From the NCBI GenBank assembly GCA_963707515.1, contig CAVPQI010000002.1:124001-188000 (forward strand): a DNA stretch of 64,000 bases, written 5' to 3'. Below the pieces are notes generated by a model. That model was not told where the DNA came from. It saw nothing but the letters and a program-made list of their open reading frames with translations, and made no database searches. Shown piece after piece: positions 29,701 to 37,871 of this stretch. Every line of letters starts with the position of its first letter. Within the stretch, counting starts at the first letter, position 1. The translations under genes were made by a program, and so were the position numbers. The stretch comes from Sva-07 sp963707515. Lineage in GTDB: Bacteria > Actinomycetota > Acidimicrobiia > Acidimicrobiales > Ilumatobacteraceae.

Positions 29701-29849
29701 AGGGCGCGCCGAGCCATGACCCCGCACGTGTTGGTGGGCACGGCGACGGTGACCGCGGCGAGTCGGTCGTCGCCCTTGGCGTCGGCGATCGTGGCGGCCA
29801 ACGCTGGGAGGGCACGGGCCGGCGAGACGAGGGTGGCGCGCAGTGACAT
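26784..29849 (-). CDS. AddB-like PD-(D/E)XK nuclease
   Basis: The 1021-residue partner of the downstream helicase has a degenerate helicase N-terminus (the Walker region is PTNTCGVMARRAL, without a P-loop) and a C-terminal RecB nuclease with ALDRGSAHHEILDRF, VVTDHKTGKNRY and QLAAYAAAAR. Cysteines in ACPHAYF and QCEFCEPDH resemble the iron-sulfur staple of AddB, but the fourth cysteine is not visible. The ATG at 29849 follows a TACGAT hexamer by 9 nt; GGAGG also lies close to the start. Confidence 0.85.
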   Translation of the reverse strand: MSLRATLVSPARALPALAATIADAKGDDRLAAVTVAVPTNTCGVMARRALGRAGGIAGVDMVTLNRLAELIAGPMLAAAGRAPVSTAIVDRAIAAVLATEPGIFRPVATHPSTIVAVRRLHTELRLAGDQALAALDESSGRAREAARLSRAVARRLAADWYDEADLFAVATHAVGQSVPPGLTHVVLYLPQELPSLGADFVAMLGRHLDVRVVVQRSGDADADRDSLELLDRLGIAERDGDALHGWPPDLPLPAPRRIVSTTDADDEVRAAVRTIVDHARDGVPLERMAVLWPAQRPYARLVEHQLAAAGIRWNGRPGTSTAERLAPRLALDLLDLDRRGLRRRELFELLADIPPRTDDGARVPRRRWEQVSRQAGVARGDDWNRRLGPLTGHSRWGEPATSLRDFVSGLRDELGHPMATRPWAEWSQWCNDAVERWLGRATLDHLDDAEFRAWEALGRALDRLGHLDAIADPVNRHQFRLTLQAELDEATARVGRVGDGVTVAPLAGAVGLDVDLAVVLGAAEGVLPPRPTADPLLSERDRAAAGLATTEARAVRLQRQYRTVLATTGAVVTFPRGDLRATSSLLPSRWIAPWLDDDGAGGARGDNGAGGARGDSAAPGVVVERVASHHAALARTAFPATEAEHRLRGRYVHVRGGGSVLTAAGAAHDLALTRGTALMAARRADELTAYDGDLSASGIPPLAGPVSPTQLEAWVACPHAYFVRYVLRVRPIDEPDAEISITALDRGSAHHEILDRFHQEVLSGRLPQPSAAGWGDVHHQRLGELFVEVCEHNERRGRTGRRAFWADERARMEAELYEWLDHDSALVRRRQATVVASELAFGSNGDVAIPLADGRLLCVHGSVDRVDRTADGTLVVTDHKTGKNRYTKLGKDNPTLDGTVFQLAAYAAAARAGFGDDTTVVRAEYSLMRRGDYARPGFEVDPEADALVGAHLAHVVAGIESGFYPNLPERPGFRMFVQCEFCEPDHLGTAELWSAWQRKRHDPRLAAWFGDRPDDDEGGDS

Positions 29850-29858
29850 CTGCCTCCG

Positions 29859-29864
29859 ATCGTA
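29859..29864 (-). promoter_or_regulatory. -10 element of the AddB/AddA operon
   Basis: The minus strand reads TACGAT, 9 nt before the ATG at 29849. Confidence 0.5.
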
Positions 29865-29955
29865 GGGAGCGGGTGTCACAGAGTTGAGGCCGCACCCCGC
29901 GACGGGTCCGATCGTCGCCGCGATCGCCGCTCCGTGGACGACCGCGCCGCCGACC

Positions 29956-29961
29956 TACGCT
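29956..29961 (+). promoter_or_regulatory. -10 element, leaderless acetyltransferase gene
   Basis: TACGCT lies 8 nt before the ATG at 29970. Confidence 0.55.
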
Positions 29962-29969
29962 CCGCACGC

Positions 29970-30542
29970 ATGATCGTTCGGCGCGCGACCCGAGAGGACG
30001 AACCCCGCATGCGGGTGACCACCGTGCGAGCGTTCGTGGACGATCCCGTGATGCGTTGGCTCTTTCCCGACGACGACGTCTTCTCCGCGCCTGCCGGCAT
30101 CGTGATGGCGGCACCGTTCCACGGTTGGGTCGGTCTCGGCGAGGTGTGGTGCACCGACGACGCCGCCGGCGTCGCCGTGTGGATCCCGCCGGGCCGGCCC
30201 GAGCCCGATGACGACGCCCCGCCGACGGGTGCGGCCCCCGACGCCGCGCTGCTGGAGCGGATCGGCCTGCTGAGCACCGTGATCGAAGCGAACACGCCAC
30301 CCGAACCGCACTGGTACCTGCAGCTGCTGGCGACGCACCCCGACTGGCAGCGGCAGGGGATCGGCGGCCAGCTGATGAGGTCGATGTTCGAACGCGCCGA
30401 CGCCGAGGGCCTCGCCTGCTACCTCGAGACCGAGACCGAGGAGAACGTCGCCTACTACCGCCACCACGGCTTCGAGGTGCGCTCGGAGTGGGACGTGCCG
30501 ACCGGCCCGCACATGTGGGGCATGCTGCGCGCCGCCCGCTGA
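29970..30542 (+). CDS. GNAT family N-acetyltransferase
   Basis: The 190-residue protein has the acetyl-CoA loop QRQGIGGQLMRSMFERAD near residues 128-145 (motif A, Q-x-x-G-x-G/A) and YLETETEENVAYYRHHGFEV near 149-168, typical of GNAT enzymes acting on small molecules. The substrate is unknown. It is divergent from the AddB-like gene. Confidence 0.88.
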   Translation: MIVRRATREDEPRMRVTTVRAFVDDPVMRWLFPDDDVFSAPAGIVMAAPFHGWVGLGEVWCTDDAAGVAVWIPPGRPEPDDDAPPTGAAPDAALLERIGLLSTVIEANTPPEPHWYLQLLATHPDWQRQGIGGQLMRSMFERADAEGLACYLETETEENVAYYRHHGFEVRSEWDVPTGPHMWGMLRAAR

Positions 30543-30551
30543 GCGACGAAG

Positions 30552-30583
30552 GAACGATCGGGAACGGGACCCGAACGTTCGTG
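30552..30583 (-). terminator. GGGAACGGG-core hairpin before the rpe stop
   Basis: TCGGG and CCCGA arms flank AACGGGA and are followed by ACGTTCGTGACTC, matching the elements at 4816 and 59071. It lies between the convergent acetyltransferase and rpe genes. Confidence 0.5.
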
Positions 30584-30585
30584 AC

Positions 30586-31272
30586 TCACGAACGGCGAGC
30601 AGCTTCGGCGCGTCGGCGCAGGTCGTCGACGGCGTGCGCGAGACCGTCGGGATCGCGGAACAACGCGCTGCCGGCGATGAGCACGTTGGCTCCGGCGGCG
30701 GCGGCGCCGGCGATCGTGTCCGGCGCGATGCCGCCGTCGACCTCGACGTCGACCGTGTCGGCGTAGCCGGCATCGTCGAGCATCTGCCGGACCTCGGTGA
30801 TCTTGGGCTCCATCGTCGACAGGTACGCCTGCCCACCGAAGCCGGGATTGACGGTCATCACGAGCACCAGGTCGACGAGATCGAGGACATGGGTGACGGC
30901 CGAGGCCGGCGTCGCCGGGTTGAGCGCCACTGCGGCGCGAGCGCCCAGTTCGTTGATGTTGGCGAGCGTGCGGTGGAGGTGGAGGCACGCCTCGGCATGG
31001 ACGATCAGGCGGCTGCAGCCGGCCTCGACGTAGCGCGCCGCCATCACATCCGGCGTGAGGACCATCAGGTGCGCCTCGAACGGCACCGCGGCGTGCGGCC
31101 GGACGGCGGCGATGACGTCGGGCCCGAAGGTCAGGTTGGGGACGAACTGGCCGTCCATGACGTCGAACTGGATGGCGTCGACGCCCGCCGCCTCGAGGGC
31201 CGCGACCTCCTCGCCGAGGCGGGCGAAGTCCGCCGGGAGCACCGACGGGACGATCTGAATCGGGCGTGACAT
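30586..31272 (-). CDS. rpe: Ribulose-phosphate 3-epimerase
   Basis: Rpe interconverts ribulose- and xylulose-5-phosphate in the pentose phosphate pathway. The protein (228 residues) has IVPSVLPADFARLGEEV, FDVMDGQFVPNLTFGPDV with the metal-binding Asp, FEAHLMVL, VNPGFGGQAYL and VEVDGGI. The ATG at 31272 is preferred to a TTG three codons upstream because it stands 7 nt after a TAGGTT hexamer. Confidence 0.95.
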   Translation of the reverse strand: MSRPIQIVPSVLPADFARLGEEVAALEAAGVDAIQFDVMDGQFVPNLTFGPDVIAAVRPHAAVPFEAHLMVLTPDVMAARYVEAGCSRLIVHAEACLHLHRTLANINELGARAAVALNPATPASAVTHVLDLVDLVLVMTVNPGFGGQAYLSTMEPKITEVRQMLDDAGYADTVDVEVDGGIAPDTIAGAAAAGANVLIAGSALFRDPDGLAHAVDDLRRRAEAARRS

Positions 31273-31279
31273 CGCCGGC

Positions 31280-31285
31280 AACCTA
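31280..31285 (-). promoter_or_regulatory. -10 element, leaderless rpe
   Basis: The minus strand reads TAGGTT, 7 nt before the ATG at 31272; it overlaps the stop codon of the small upstream gene. Confidence 0.5.
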
Positions 31286-31483
31286 CTCCTCCGGTCGGCG
31301 CTCCTCCCAGGCTTCGTTGGCGTCGTCCCACACCTCGTTGCGCTCTTCGATCCGGGCCTGCCAGTTCTCGGCTTCGGCGCGGCTTCGATACGGACCGAGC
31401 ATCTGCGCGCCTGGGCCGCGCTCCGACGCCGGCACGGCCACCTTGCGGACGAGGTCCCAGTACCACTCGTTGTCGTCGCTCAC
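31283..31483 (-). CDS. Small hypothetical protein, 66 residues
   Basis: The protein reads MSDDNEWYWDLVRKVAVPAS at the start and has the segment LGPYRSRAEAENWQARI, an aromatic-turn-helix pattern reminiscent of half a SPOR domain, followed by a charged helix WDDANEAWEERRPEE. It has a GTG start 31 nt from the divergent RNA methyltransferase gene. Similar short proteins are common in actinobacteria; no function is established. Confidence 0.6.
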   Translation of the reverse strand: MSDDNEWYWDLVRKVAVPASERGPGAQMLGPYRSRAEAENWQARIEERNEVWDDANEAWEERRPEE

Positions 31484-31502
31484 GGTTCCAGTGTCGCGCG
31501 CC

Positions 31503-31508
31503 TACCCT
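31503..31508 (+). promoter_or_regulatory. -10 element, leaderless RNA methyltransferase gene
   Basis: TACCCT lies 6 nt before the ATG at 31515. Confidence 0.55.
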
Positions 31509-31514
31509 GACCCG

Positions 31515-32703
31515 ATGCAGCTGACCCCCGAGCGACTCGTGGCGGGCGGCGCCGCGTTGCGCGCGCGCCGACGACGGCCGCATCGTGTTCGTCGACGGTG
31601 CGCTGCCTGGCGAGCGCGTCGACGTCGCCGTCGACACCACGAAGAAGGACTTTGCCAGCGCCCACGTGGTGACGCTGCACGAGCCGTCGCCGGACCGCGT
31701 CGTCCCACCGTGCCCGCACCGCCTCGCCGGCTGCGGCGGCTGTGACTGGATGCACCTGCACCCCGACGCCCAGCTCGCTGCCAAGGTGGGCATCGTCACC
31801 GAGTCGCTCGTGCGCATCGGCCGCTTCGATGCCGACGCGGTCGCCGCCACGGTGCGACGCGGCGACGCGGTGTCGCCGCTGGAGTACCGCACGTCGATCC
31901 GGGTGATCGGCGACGTCGACGGCCGTCCCGGCTACCGGGCGCACGGTTCCACCGATGTCGTCCCCGTCGACTCGTGCCCGATCGCCGTCGAACCGCTGTC
32001 ACGTCTGCTCGCCGGGCTGGGGGTGGAACCGGGCGTCGAGGTGGCGCTGCGGGTGTCGCTCGCCACCGGGGCGACGACGGCGATCTGGGAAGGCGGCCCG
32101 ACCGCGGTTCGTGGTCTGCCCACCGACGCGTTCACCGGCAGCCGGGCATGGCTCGCCGAGGAGGTCGCCGGCGTCGCCCTGCGGGTGTCCGCCCCGTCGT
32201 TCTTCCAGTCGGGCGTCCAGGGCGCCGAGCTGCTCGTCGATGCCGTCAGCCGGGCGGCGCCGGAGCTGGCCCAGGCAGACCACGTCGTCGACGCCTACGG
32301 CGGGGTCGGGCTGTTCGCCGCCACGGCCGCTCGCGCTGCCGGCCACGTCACCCTCATCGAGTCGTCGCGCTTCGCCTGCCGCGACGCCATCCGCAACCTC
32401 GAGGGTCGATCGGCGAGCGTCGTGCGTGCCGAAGTGGGGCGCTGGCGGCCCGACCCCGGCCCGGGACCGGTCGACGTCGTCATCGCCGACCCGGCCCGCC
32501 CCGGGCTGGCCAAGCCGGGGGTCGGCGTGCTCGCCCGAACCGGCGCTGCCGTGCTCGTCCTCGTCTCCTGCGACCCCGTGTCGCTGGCCCGCGATGCCCG
32601 CCTGCTCGCCGGCGAGGGGTACGACCTGGAGACCGTGGACGTGCTCGACCTGTTCCCCGAGACGCACCACGTGGAGACGGTCAGCCGCTTCGTCCGCGGC
32701 TGA
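31515..32703 (+). CDS. TrmA/RlmD-type RNA uracil-C5 methyltransferase (apparent +1 frameshift)
   Basis: A SAM-dependent methyltransferase of the TrmA/RlmC/RlmD class. An N-terminal TRAM-like part (LPGERVDVAVDTTKKDFASA) precedes an iron-sulfur cysteine cluster CPHRLAGCGGCDWMHL, a SAM loop VVDAYGGVGLFAATAARAAG and the catalytic cysteine motif VSCDPVSLARD. The first 17 codons (MQLTPERLVAGGAALRA) are in another frame; removing one base in the GCGCGCGC run near 31556-31566 joins them to ADDGRIVFVDG. Which rRNA or tRNA uridine is modified cannot be told. Confidence 0.85.
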
Positions 32704-32757
32704 CTGGCGATTCACGGCGTCATCGGCGCGCCCACCGCGGGCCTGCCGGACCGGTCG

Positions 32758-32763
32758 TAACCT
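32758..32763 (+). promoter_or_regulatory. -10 element, leaderless psuG
   Basis: TAACCT lies 7 nt before the GTG at 32771. Confidence 0.5.
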
Positions 32764-32770
32764 GGCGGAT

Positions 32771-33682
<912 letters not shown>

Positions 33683-33699
33683 ACGACGGCGGCCCCGAC

Positions 33700-34293
33700 T
33701 CAGCCGGCGAGCCTGCGCAGCCGGCGGTCGACGCGGTCGAGGAACCGCTGCCTGGCGTCGGCGGACGCGGTGTCGACGCCGTACATCGCCAACCACGTGG
33801 TGCGGGCGAACCGGTGGCACATCGCCCGCAGGCTGCGCGTCACGGTGCGCTTGCCGCCCTCACCTTCGAGGGCATTGACGTACTTCGGCGACCCGTGGGT
33901 GGTGACGACGACCAACCTGCGGATGTTGCCGAGTGCCGGTCGCAGCCGACTCGATCCGTCGGGCAGCGTGAAGGCGACGCCGCACGTCCACACCCGGTCG
34001 ATCCAGCCCTTGAGCATCGCCGGCTGGCCCGCCCACCAGGTCGGGTAGACGAGGACCAGCACGTCGCACCATCGGAGGTCGGCGGCGTGCCGCTCGAGAT
34101 CGGGGTCGAACGTCGGGGTGAGGTGGCGGCGGTGGTCGTCGGCGCTCACCGCGGGCTCGAAGCCGTCGCCGTAGAGGTCGACGAGGCGCACCTCGGCGCC
34201 GGTCTCGCGCAGTGCGGCGAGCACCCGGTCGCGCACGGCGGCGACGAACGACGATTCCGACGGGTGGCAGTACACGACCAGGGCGCGGGTCAC
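33700..34293 (-). CDS. NAD(P)H dehydrogenase (quinone)-like flavodoxin-fold protein, copy B
   Basis: The 197-residue protein has the flavodoxin-fold layout of the NQO/MdaB/KefF family: VVYCHPSESSFVAAVRD (FMN phosphate loop), VLVYPTWWAGQPAMLKGWIDRVW (flavin/quinone pocket) and THGSPKYVNALEG. It should reduce quinones or similar acceptors with NAD(P)H. The GTG start overlaps the stop of the paralogous upstream gene. Confidence 0.85.
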   Translation of the reverse strand: MTRALVVYCHPSESSFVAAVRDRVLAALRETGAEVRLVDLYGDGFEPAVSADDHRRHLTPTFDPDLERHAADLRWCDVLVLVYPTWWAGQPAMLKGWIDRVWTCGVAFTLPDGSSRLRPALGNIRRLVVVTTHGSPKYVNALEGEGGKRTVTRSLRAMCHRFARTTWLAMYGVDTASADARQRFLDRVDRRLRRLAG

Positions 34294-34881
34294 GTCGGCA
34301 CCGCCATCGCCCGCTCGACCCGATCGAGGAACTCCCGGCGCTCGTCGACGGTCGAGCTGTCGATGCCGTAGAGCCCGAGCCACATCGGCTTGGCCCGCCA
34401 CCCGCAGCTCATCCGCAACGCCCGGGTGATCGTGCGTCGGCCGTTGTCGTTCACCAGGCGGACGTACGTGCGCGGCGAGCCGTAGGTGCTGATGCCGATC
34501 AGGCGGCGAACCTGGGGGAGGCCGGGACGGACCCTGCCACGGGCGTCGAACACGAAGCCGACACCGGGCACCATCACCCGCTCCAACCAGCCCTTGAGGA
34601 TCGCCGGCAGCCCGCTCCACCACGTCGGATAGACGAAAGCGAGGATCTCCGCCGCGGCGGACGAGGTCGGCGTGGCCGGCGATCGTCGGATCGCGCAGCG
34701 GGTCGTCACCGTGATAGGCGAGCCGTTCCTCCGCCGTCATTGCCGGTGCCACGTGCAAGGCGTACAGATCGAGCATCTCGACGTCGTGGCCGGCAGCGCG
34801 CAGTCCGGCGGCTGCCCGCTCGGCGAGGGCGTGGCAGAAGCTGGTGGGGGAGGGATGGGCGACGACGACGAGCGCCAGCAC
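34290..34881 (-). CDS. NAD(P)H dehydrogenase (quinone)-like flavodoxin-fold protein, copy A (apparent +1 frameshift)
   Basis: A paralogue of the next gene, sharing LALVVVAHPSPTSFCHAL, the FVYPTWWSGLPAILKGWLERV pocket and STYGSPRTYVRLVND. The frame breaks near 34651-34660; one base fewer in GCCGCGG gives DLVRAAEILAFVYP and a 196-residue protein. The GTG start lies 3 nt after the acetyltransferase stop, so the three genes form one operon. Confidence 0.82.
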
Positions 34882-34884
34882 GGC

Positions 34885-35512
34885 TCAGCGACCCGTCTCG
34901 CCGACTGCCGCCGACCGGAGGTGCTCGCGGACGTCGGGCCACTCGTCGACGACGATCGAGTACATCGCGCTGTCGCGGAGCCGGCGTTCGCCCTGCGGCA
35001 CGAACGATCGCGCGGTGCCGGCGCAGCACCCCCTCACAGACCGCCCCGAGCCGCTCGATGGCACGCCGGCTGCGTTCGTTGAGAGCGTCGGTGCAGATCG
35101 CCACGCGCTGCACCTCCCAGCGCTCGAAGGCGTGCGTCAGCAGCAGCAGCTTGGCGTCGGTGTTGATGCCGGTGCGCTGGGCGTCGGGGGACAACCACGT
35201 GCCGCCGATCTCGACCTCGTCGGGGTCCGTGCGTGCCAGCGGCCAGGCGGGGTTCATGAACCGGGTGCAGCCGACGACGCGGCCATCGTCGGCGCGGCGC
35301 TGCACGAACGGGGCGATCCGGCCCTCCGCTGCCTCGGCGAGCAACCCCTCGACGTAGTCGGCGGCCTCGTCGGGTCCGTCGGGCACGAAGGTGTACCGGA
35401 ACGATGCCCGGTCGCCCTGACCGGCAGCGGCGATCTCGGCGACATGGTCGGGTGCCAGCGGTTCGAGCACGACGTGGCGTCCGATGAGGGTGTCGACGGC
35501 GAGGGTGGTCAC
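34885..35512 (-). CDS. GNAT (RimJ/RimL-like) acetyltransferase (apparent +1 frameshift)
   Basis: The protein has the RimJ/RimL pattern: GRHVVLEPLAPDHVAEI near the start, IGGTWLSPDAQRTGINTDAKLLLLTHAFE (acetyl-CoA loop region) and NERSRRAIERLGAVCEGVLRRH. Near 35008-35015 the frame shifts; with one base fewer it continues RSFVPQGERRLRDSAMYSIV, the usual family ending. Length is then 208 residues. GTG start, with GACAAT 6 nt upstream as possible -10. Confidence 0.82.
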
Positions 35513-35590
35513 GACGCCATTGTCGCTCGCCGGTCGTCGCCGTGACGGCGTCAGTTGTGCTCCGGACGGGGCGACGCCCAGCCCTCGCGG

Positions 35591-35596
35591 TACCGT
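35591..35596 (+). promoter_or_regulatory. -10 element, leaderless DUF2889 gene
   Basis: TACCGT lies 8 nt before the ATG at 35605. Confidence 0.55.
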
Positions 35597-35604
35597 GCGC
35601 CCCG

Positions 35605-36468
35605 ATGTCCGACAACGCAGTGGCGACCCGCTTCGACGACGACGGCCTGTTCGATGTCGCCGGCATCCTCCCCGATGCCCCGCTCGGCGACGACGGCCAG
35701 CCGCTCGACGTCCTCCACGACCGCGAGTACCGGGTGCGGGCCTACCGCAAGTCCGCCGACGTGTTGCTCGTCCGCGGCGCGGTGCGCGACCAGAAGCCGC
35801 CGGGGCTGTACTTCCCGGGCGATCCGGACCCGCTGACCGTCCATCACATGCAGGTCGACCTCGAGGTCTCGTTCCCGTCGATGGAGATCGTCGACGCCCG
35901 CGTGGAGTTCCTCACCCATCCTGGCTCGACGTGCCCGGCGATCGTCGAGCACTACGGCGAGCTGGTCGGGCTGTCGATCGCCCGCGGGTTCATCAACCGG
36001 GTGCGCGAGCTGTTCGGCGGCCCGCGAGGCTGCACCCACACCACCGCCCTGTTGCAGGCGATGGCGCCCGTCGCCATCCAGAGCATCTGGTCGATGCGTT
36101 CGTGGGACGCGCAGCGAGACGACCTCGCCGACCCCACCACCCACCCCGCCACCCACCCCGCCACCCACCCCGACGCGGCTGTCGAGCCGACGCTCGAGCA
36201 GCGCCGCCAGGCGTGGCAGATGAACGTCAACACCTGTCACGTGTGGGCCGACGACGGCGAGCAGGTGCGCCGCCTGGAGTCGGGCGACGGCGGCATGGAG
36301 GCGCCGCTGTTCGCCGAGCCGCGGATGGTCGCCCTCGGGATCAAGCCCGAGGACTGGCATCGTCGCATGCCGCGGCTGATCATCGCCCGGCGCCGACGAA
36401 CGACGCCGAAGCGGTGGTGGCGATCGGCGCCGGACCTGGCAGACTGTGCGCCCACATGGTGGTCATAG
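35605..36468 (+). CDS. DUF2889 family protein
   Basis: The 287-residue protein has the family features REYRVRAYRKSADVLLVRGAVRDQKPPG, HMQVDLEVSFPSMEIVDARVEF and GCTHTTALLQAMAPVA. Function unknown. A 12-bp tandem repeat at about 36136-36171 encodes THPATHPATHPD in a loop. The last 30 residues are arginine- and tryptophan-rich and the stop codon lies 10 nt inside tRNA-His, so the true C-terminus may be altered by sequence error or the gene end has drifted into the tRNA. Confidence 0.8.
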   Translation: MSDNAVATRFDDDGLFDVAGILPDAPLGDDGQPLDVLHDREYRVRAYRKSADVLLVRGAVRDQKPPGLYFPGDPDPLTVHHMQVDLEVSFPSMEIVDARVEFLTHPGSTCPAIVEHYGELVGLSIARGFINRVRELFGGPRGCTHTTALLQAMAPVAIQSIWSMRSWDAQRDDLADPTTHPATHPATHPDAAVEPTLEQRRQAWQMNVNTCHVWADDGEQVRRLESGDGGMEAPLFAEPRMVALGIKPEDWHRRMPRLIIARRRRTTPKRWWRSAPDLADCAPTWWS

Positions 36469-36534
36469 CTCAACAGGTAGAGCACCAGGTTGTGATCCTG
36501 GCGGTTGGGGGTTCAAGTCCCCTTGGCCACCCCA
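36458..36534 (+). tRNA. tRNA-His (GTG anticodon)
   Basis: A complete cloverleaf can be drawn: acceptor GTGGTCA/TGGCCAC, D stem GCTC/GAGC, anticodon stem CCAGG/CCTGG with GTG at 36492-36494, T arm GGGGG-TTCAAGT-CCCCT. G at 36458 supplies the genome-encoded G-1 typical of tRNA-His, opposite discriminator C, and CCA (36532-36534) is encoded. CAGACT at 36440 may be its -10. Confidence 0.95.
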
Positions 36535-36600
36535 TTCGCAGGCCCTGAGGGGTGTCGCGTAAACGTCGTTCGTCACCGTGCGGTCGGCGAGATCGCGAGA

Positions 36601-36606
36601 TACCCT
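36601..36606 (+). promoter_or_regulatory. -10 element of tRNA-Lys
   Basis: TACCCT lies 10 nt before the 5' end of the tRNA. Confidence 0.5.
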
Positions 36607-36616
36607 CAGGCCGCTT

Positions 36617-36689
36617 GCTTCTCTAGCTCAATTGGCAGAGCAGTGGACTCTTAATCCATTGGTTCTGGGTTCGAGTCCCAGGGGAAGCA
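36617..36689 (+). tRNA. tRNA-Lys (CTT anticodon)
   Basis: Acceptor GCTTCTC/GGGAAGC, D stem GCTC/GAGC, anticodon loop CTCTTAA with CTT at 36650-36652, and T arm CTGGG-TTCGAGT-CCCAG form a full cloverleaf. CCA is not encoded (ACTC follows), unlike the tRNA-His 80 nt upstream. Confidence 0.95.
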
Positions 36690-36690
36690 C

Positions 36691-37866
36691 TCACCGGCGC
36701 CGGGCGGTGCCGGTGCCGGCGTCGTCGAGTGCGCCGTAGAGCGCCTCGACGAGTGCCCGGTTGCGCGTGCTCTGCCAGCGGGGCACGACGTGGTTCATCA
36801 CGTAGCCGACGGCGATGCCGTCGTCGGGGTCGCCGAAGCCGAGCGCTCCGCCGGTGCCGAAGTGGCCGAAGCTGTGTGGGTTCGGCCCGAGCGGCCGGCG
36901 GGTCGTCGTCGGCGTGAATCCGAGCCCGAACGACTGCTCGTCGCCGAGGATCGGGCACGGCCCACGCGAGTGCACGCGGGCGGCGTCGGCGCACAGCGAC
37001 GCCGACAGCACCCGACCGTCCTCGAGGAGCCCGCCGTAGCAGCGAGCGACCCCGCGTGCGGTGCCGTGGCCGTTCGTCGACGGCACCTGTGCCGATCGCC
37101 ATGCGGGAGTGTTGACCACACCGATCGACGAGGCGCCCGGCGGGTTGTAGTGGGCGAGGACGTTCATCAACACGTCGCCGTCGAGGCCGGTGGTGTCGAA
37201 CGGCGGTTCGGGCAGCGGTGCGGGCGGCGCCCAGATCACCGACGCGCAACGCGTCTGCTCGCTCGGTGGGAGACCGAACCACACGTCCGCGTCGAGCGCC
37301 GCGGCGAGGTGCGCCAGCGCCTCGCCCGGCATCTCGCCCGACACCCGCCGAGCGATCTCGCCGACGAGAAAGCCGTAGGTGTTGGTGTGGTAGGCGTGGC
37401 GTGTACCGATCGGCCACCAGGCCTCGGTGGCCGCCACGGCGGCGCACATCGTGTCCCAGTCGCCGAGGTCGGCGTCGGTCATCGGCTGGCGGATCGCCGG
37501 TACGGCGGCGCGATGGCACAAGGCGTCGGCGACGGTCGCCCGCTCCTTGCCGCCCCTGCCGAACTCGGGCCAGACGTCGGCGATCGGCGTCGCCAGCGTC
37601 AGGGCGCCCGCATCGACGTGACGCAACAGCAACGTCGCCACCAGCGCCTTGCCGACCGAGTAGAAGTCGACCAGCGTGTCCTCCCGCCAGGGCGCCGTCC
37701 GTTCCTCGTCGACCCAACCGCCCCAGAGGTCGACGACCGGCTCGCCGTCGCGGAGCACGTGGATCGCCGCCCCGACCTCGCCGCGCTCGACGAAGTTCGC
37801 CGTGAACGCGTCGCGCACACGCTCGAATCCCGGGGCGCAGACCCCGTGGATCGGCGGCCGGTCCAT
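36691..37866 (-). CDS. Serine hydrolase, beta-lactamase/esterase family (class C-like)
   Basis: The 391-residue protein has the S-x-x-K nucleophile motif in FYSVGKALV (Ser70, Lys73), the Tyr-containing segment AYHTNTYGFLVGEIARRV and HFGTGG near the C-terminus in place of the KTG box, as in EstB-type esterases of the beta-lactamase superfamily. There is no signal peptide, so a cytoplasmic esterase or amidase is likely. It starts 5 nt after the upstream membrane-protein stop and its own stop abuts tRNA-Lys. Confidence 0.88.
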   Translation of the reverse strand: MDRPPIHGVCAPGFERVRDAFTANFVERGEVGAAIHVLRDGEPVVDLWGGWVDEERTAPWREDTLVDFYSVGKALVATLLLRHVDAGALTLATPIADVWPEFGRGGKERATVADALCHRAAVPAIRQPMTDADLGDWDTMCAAVAATEAWWPIGTRHAYHTNTYGFLVGEIARRVSGEMPGEALAHLAAALDADVWFGLPPSEQTRCASVIWAPPAPLPEPPFDTTGLDGDVLMNVLAHYNPPGASSIGVVNTPAWRSAQVPSTNGHGTARGVARCYGGLLEDGRVLSASLCADAARVHSRGPCPILGDEQSFGLGFTPTTTRRPLGPNPHSFGHFGTGGALGFGDPDDGIAVGYVMNHVVPRWQSTRNRALVEALYGALDDAGTGTARRR

Positions 37867-37871
37867 CGGCG

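Noticed and set aside
26766..29846. 1026-codon plus-strand frame opposite the AddB-like gene
   Set aside because: Antisense shadow; the minus strand encodes nuclease motifs and overlaps its operon partner by 4 nt.
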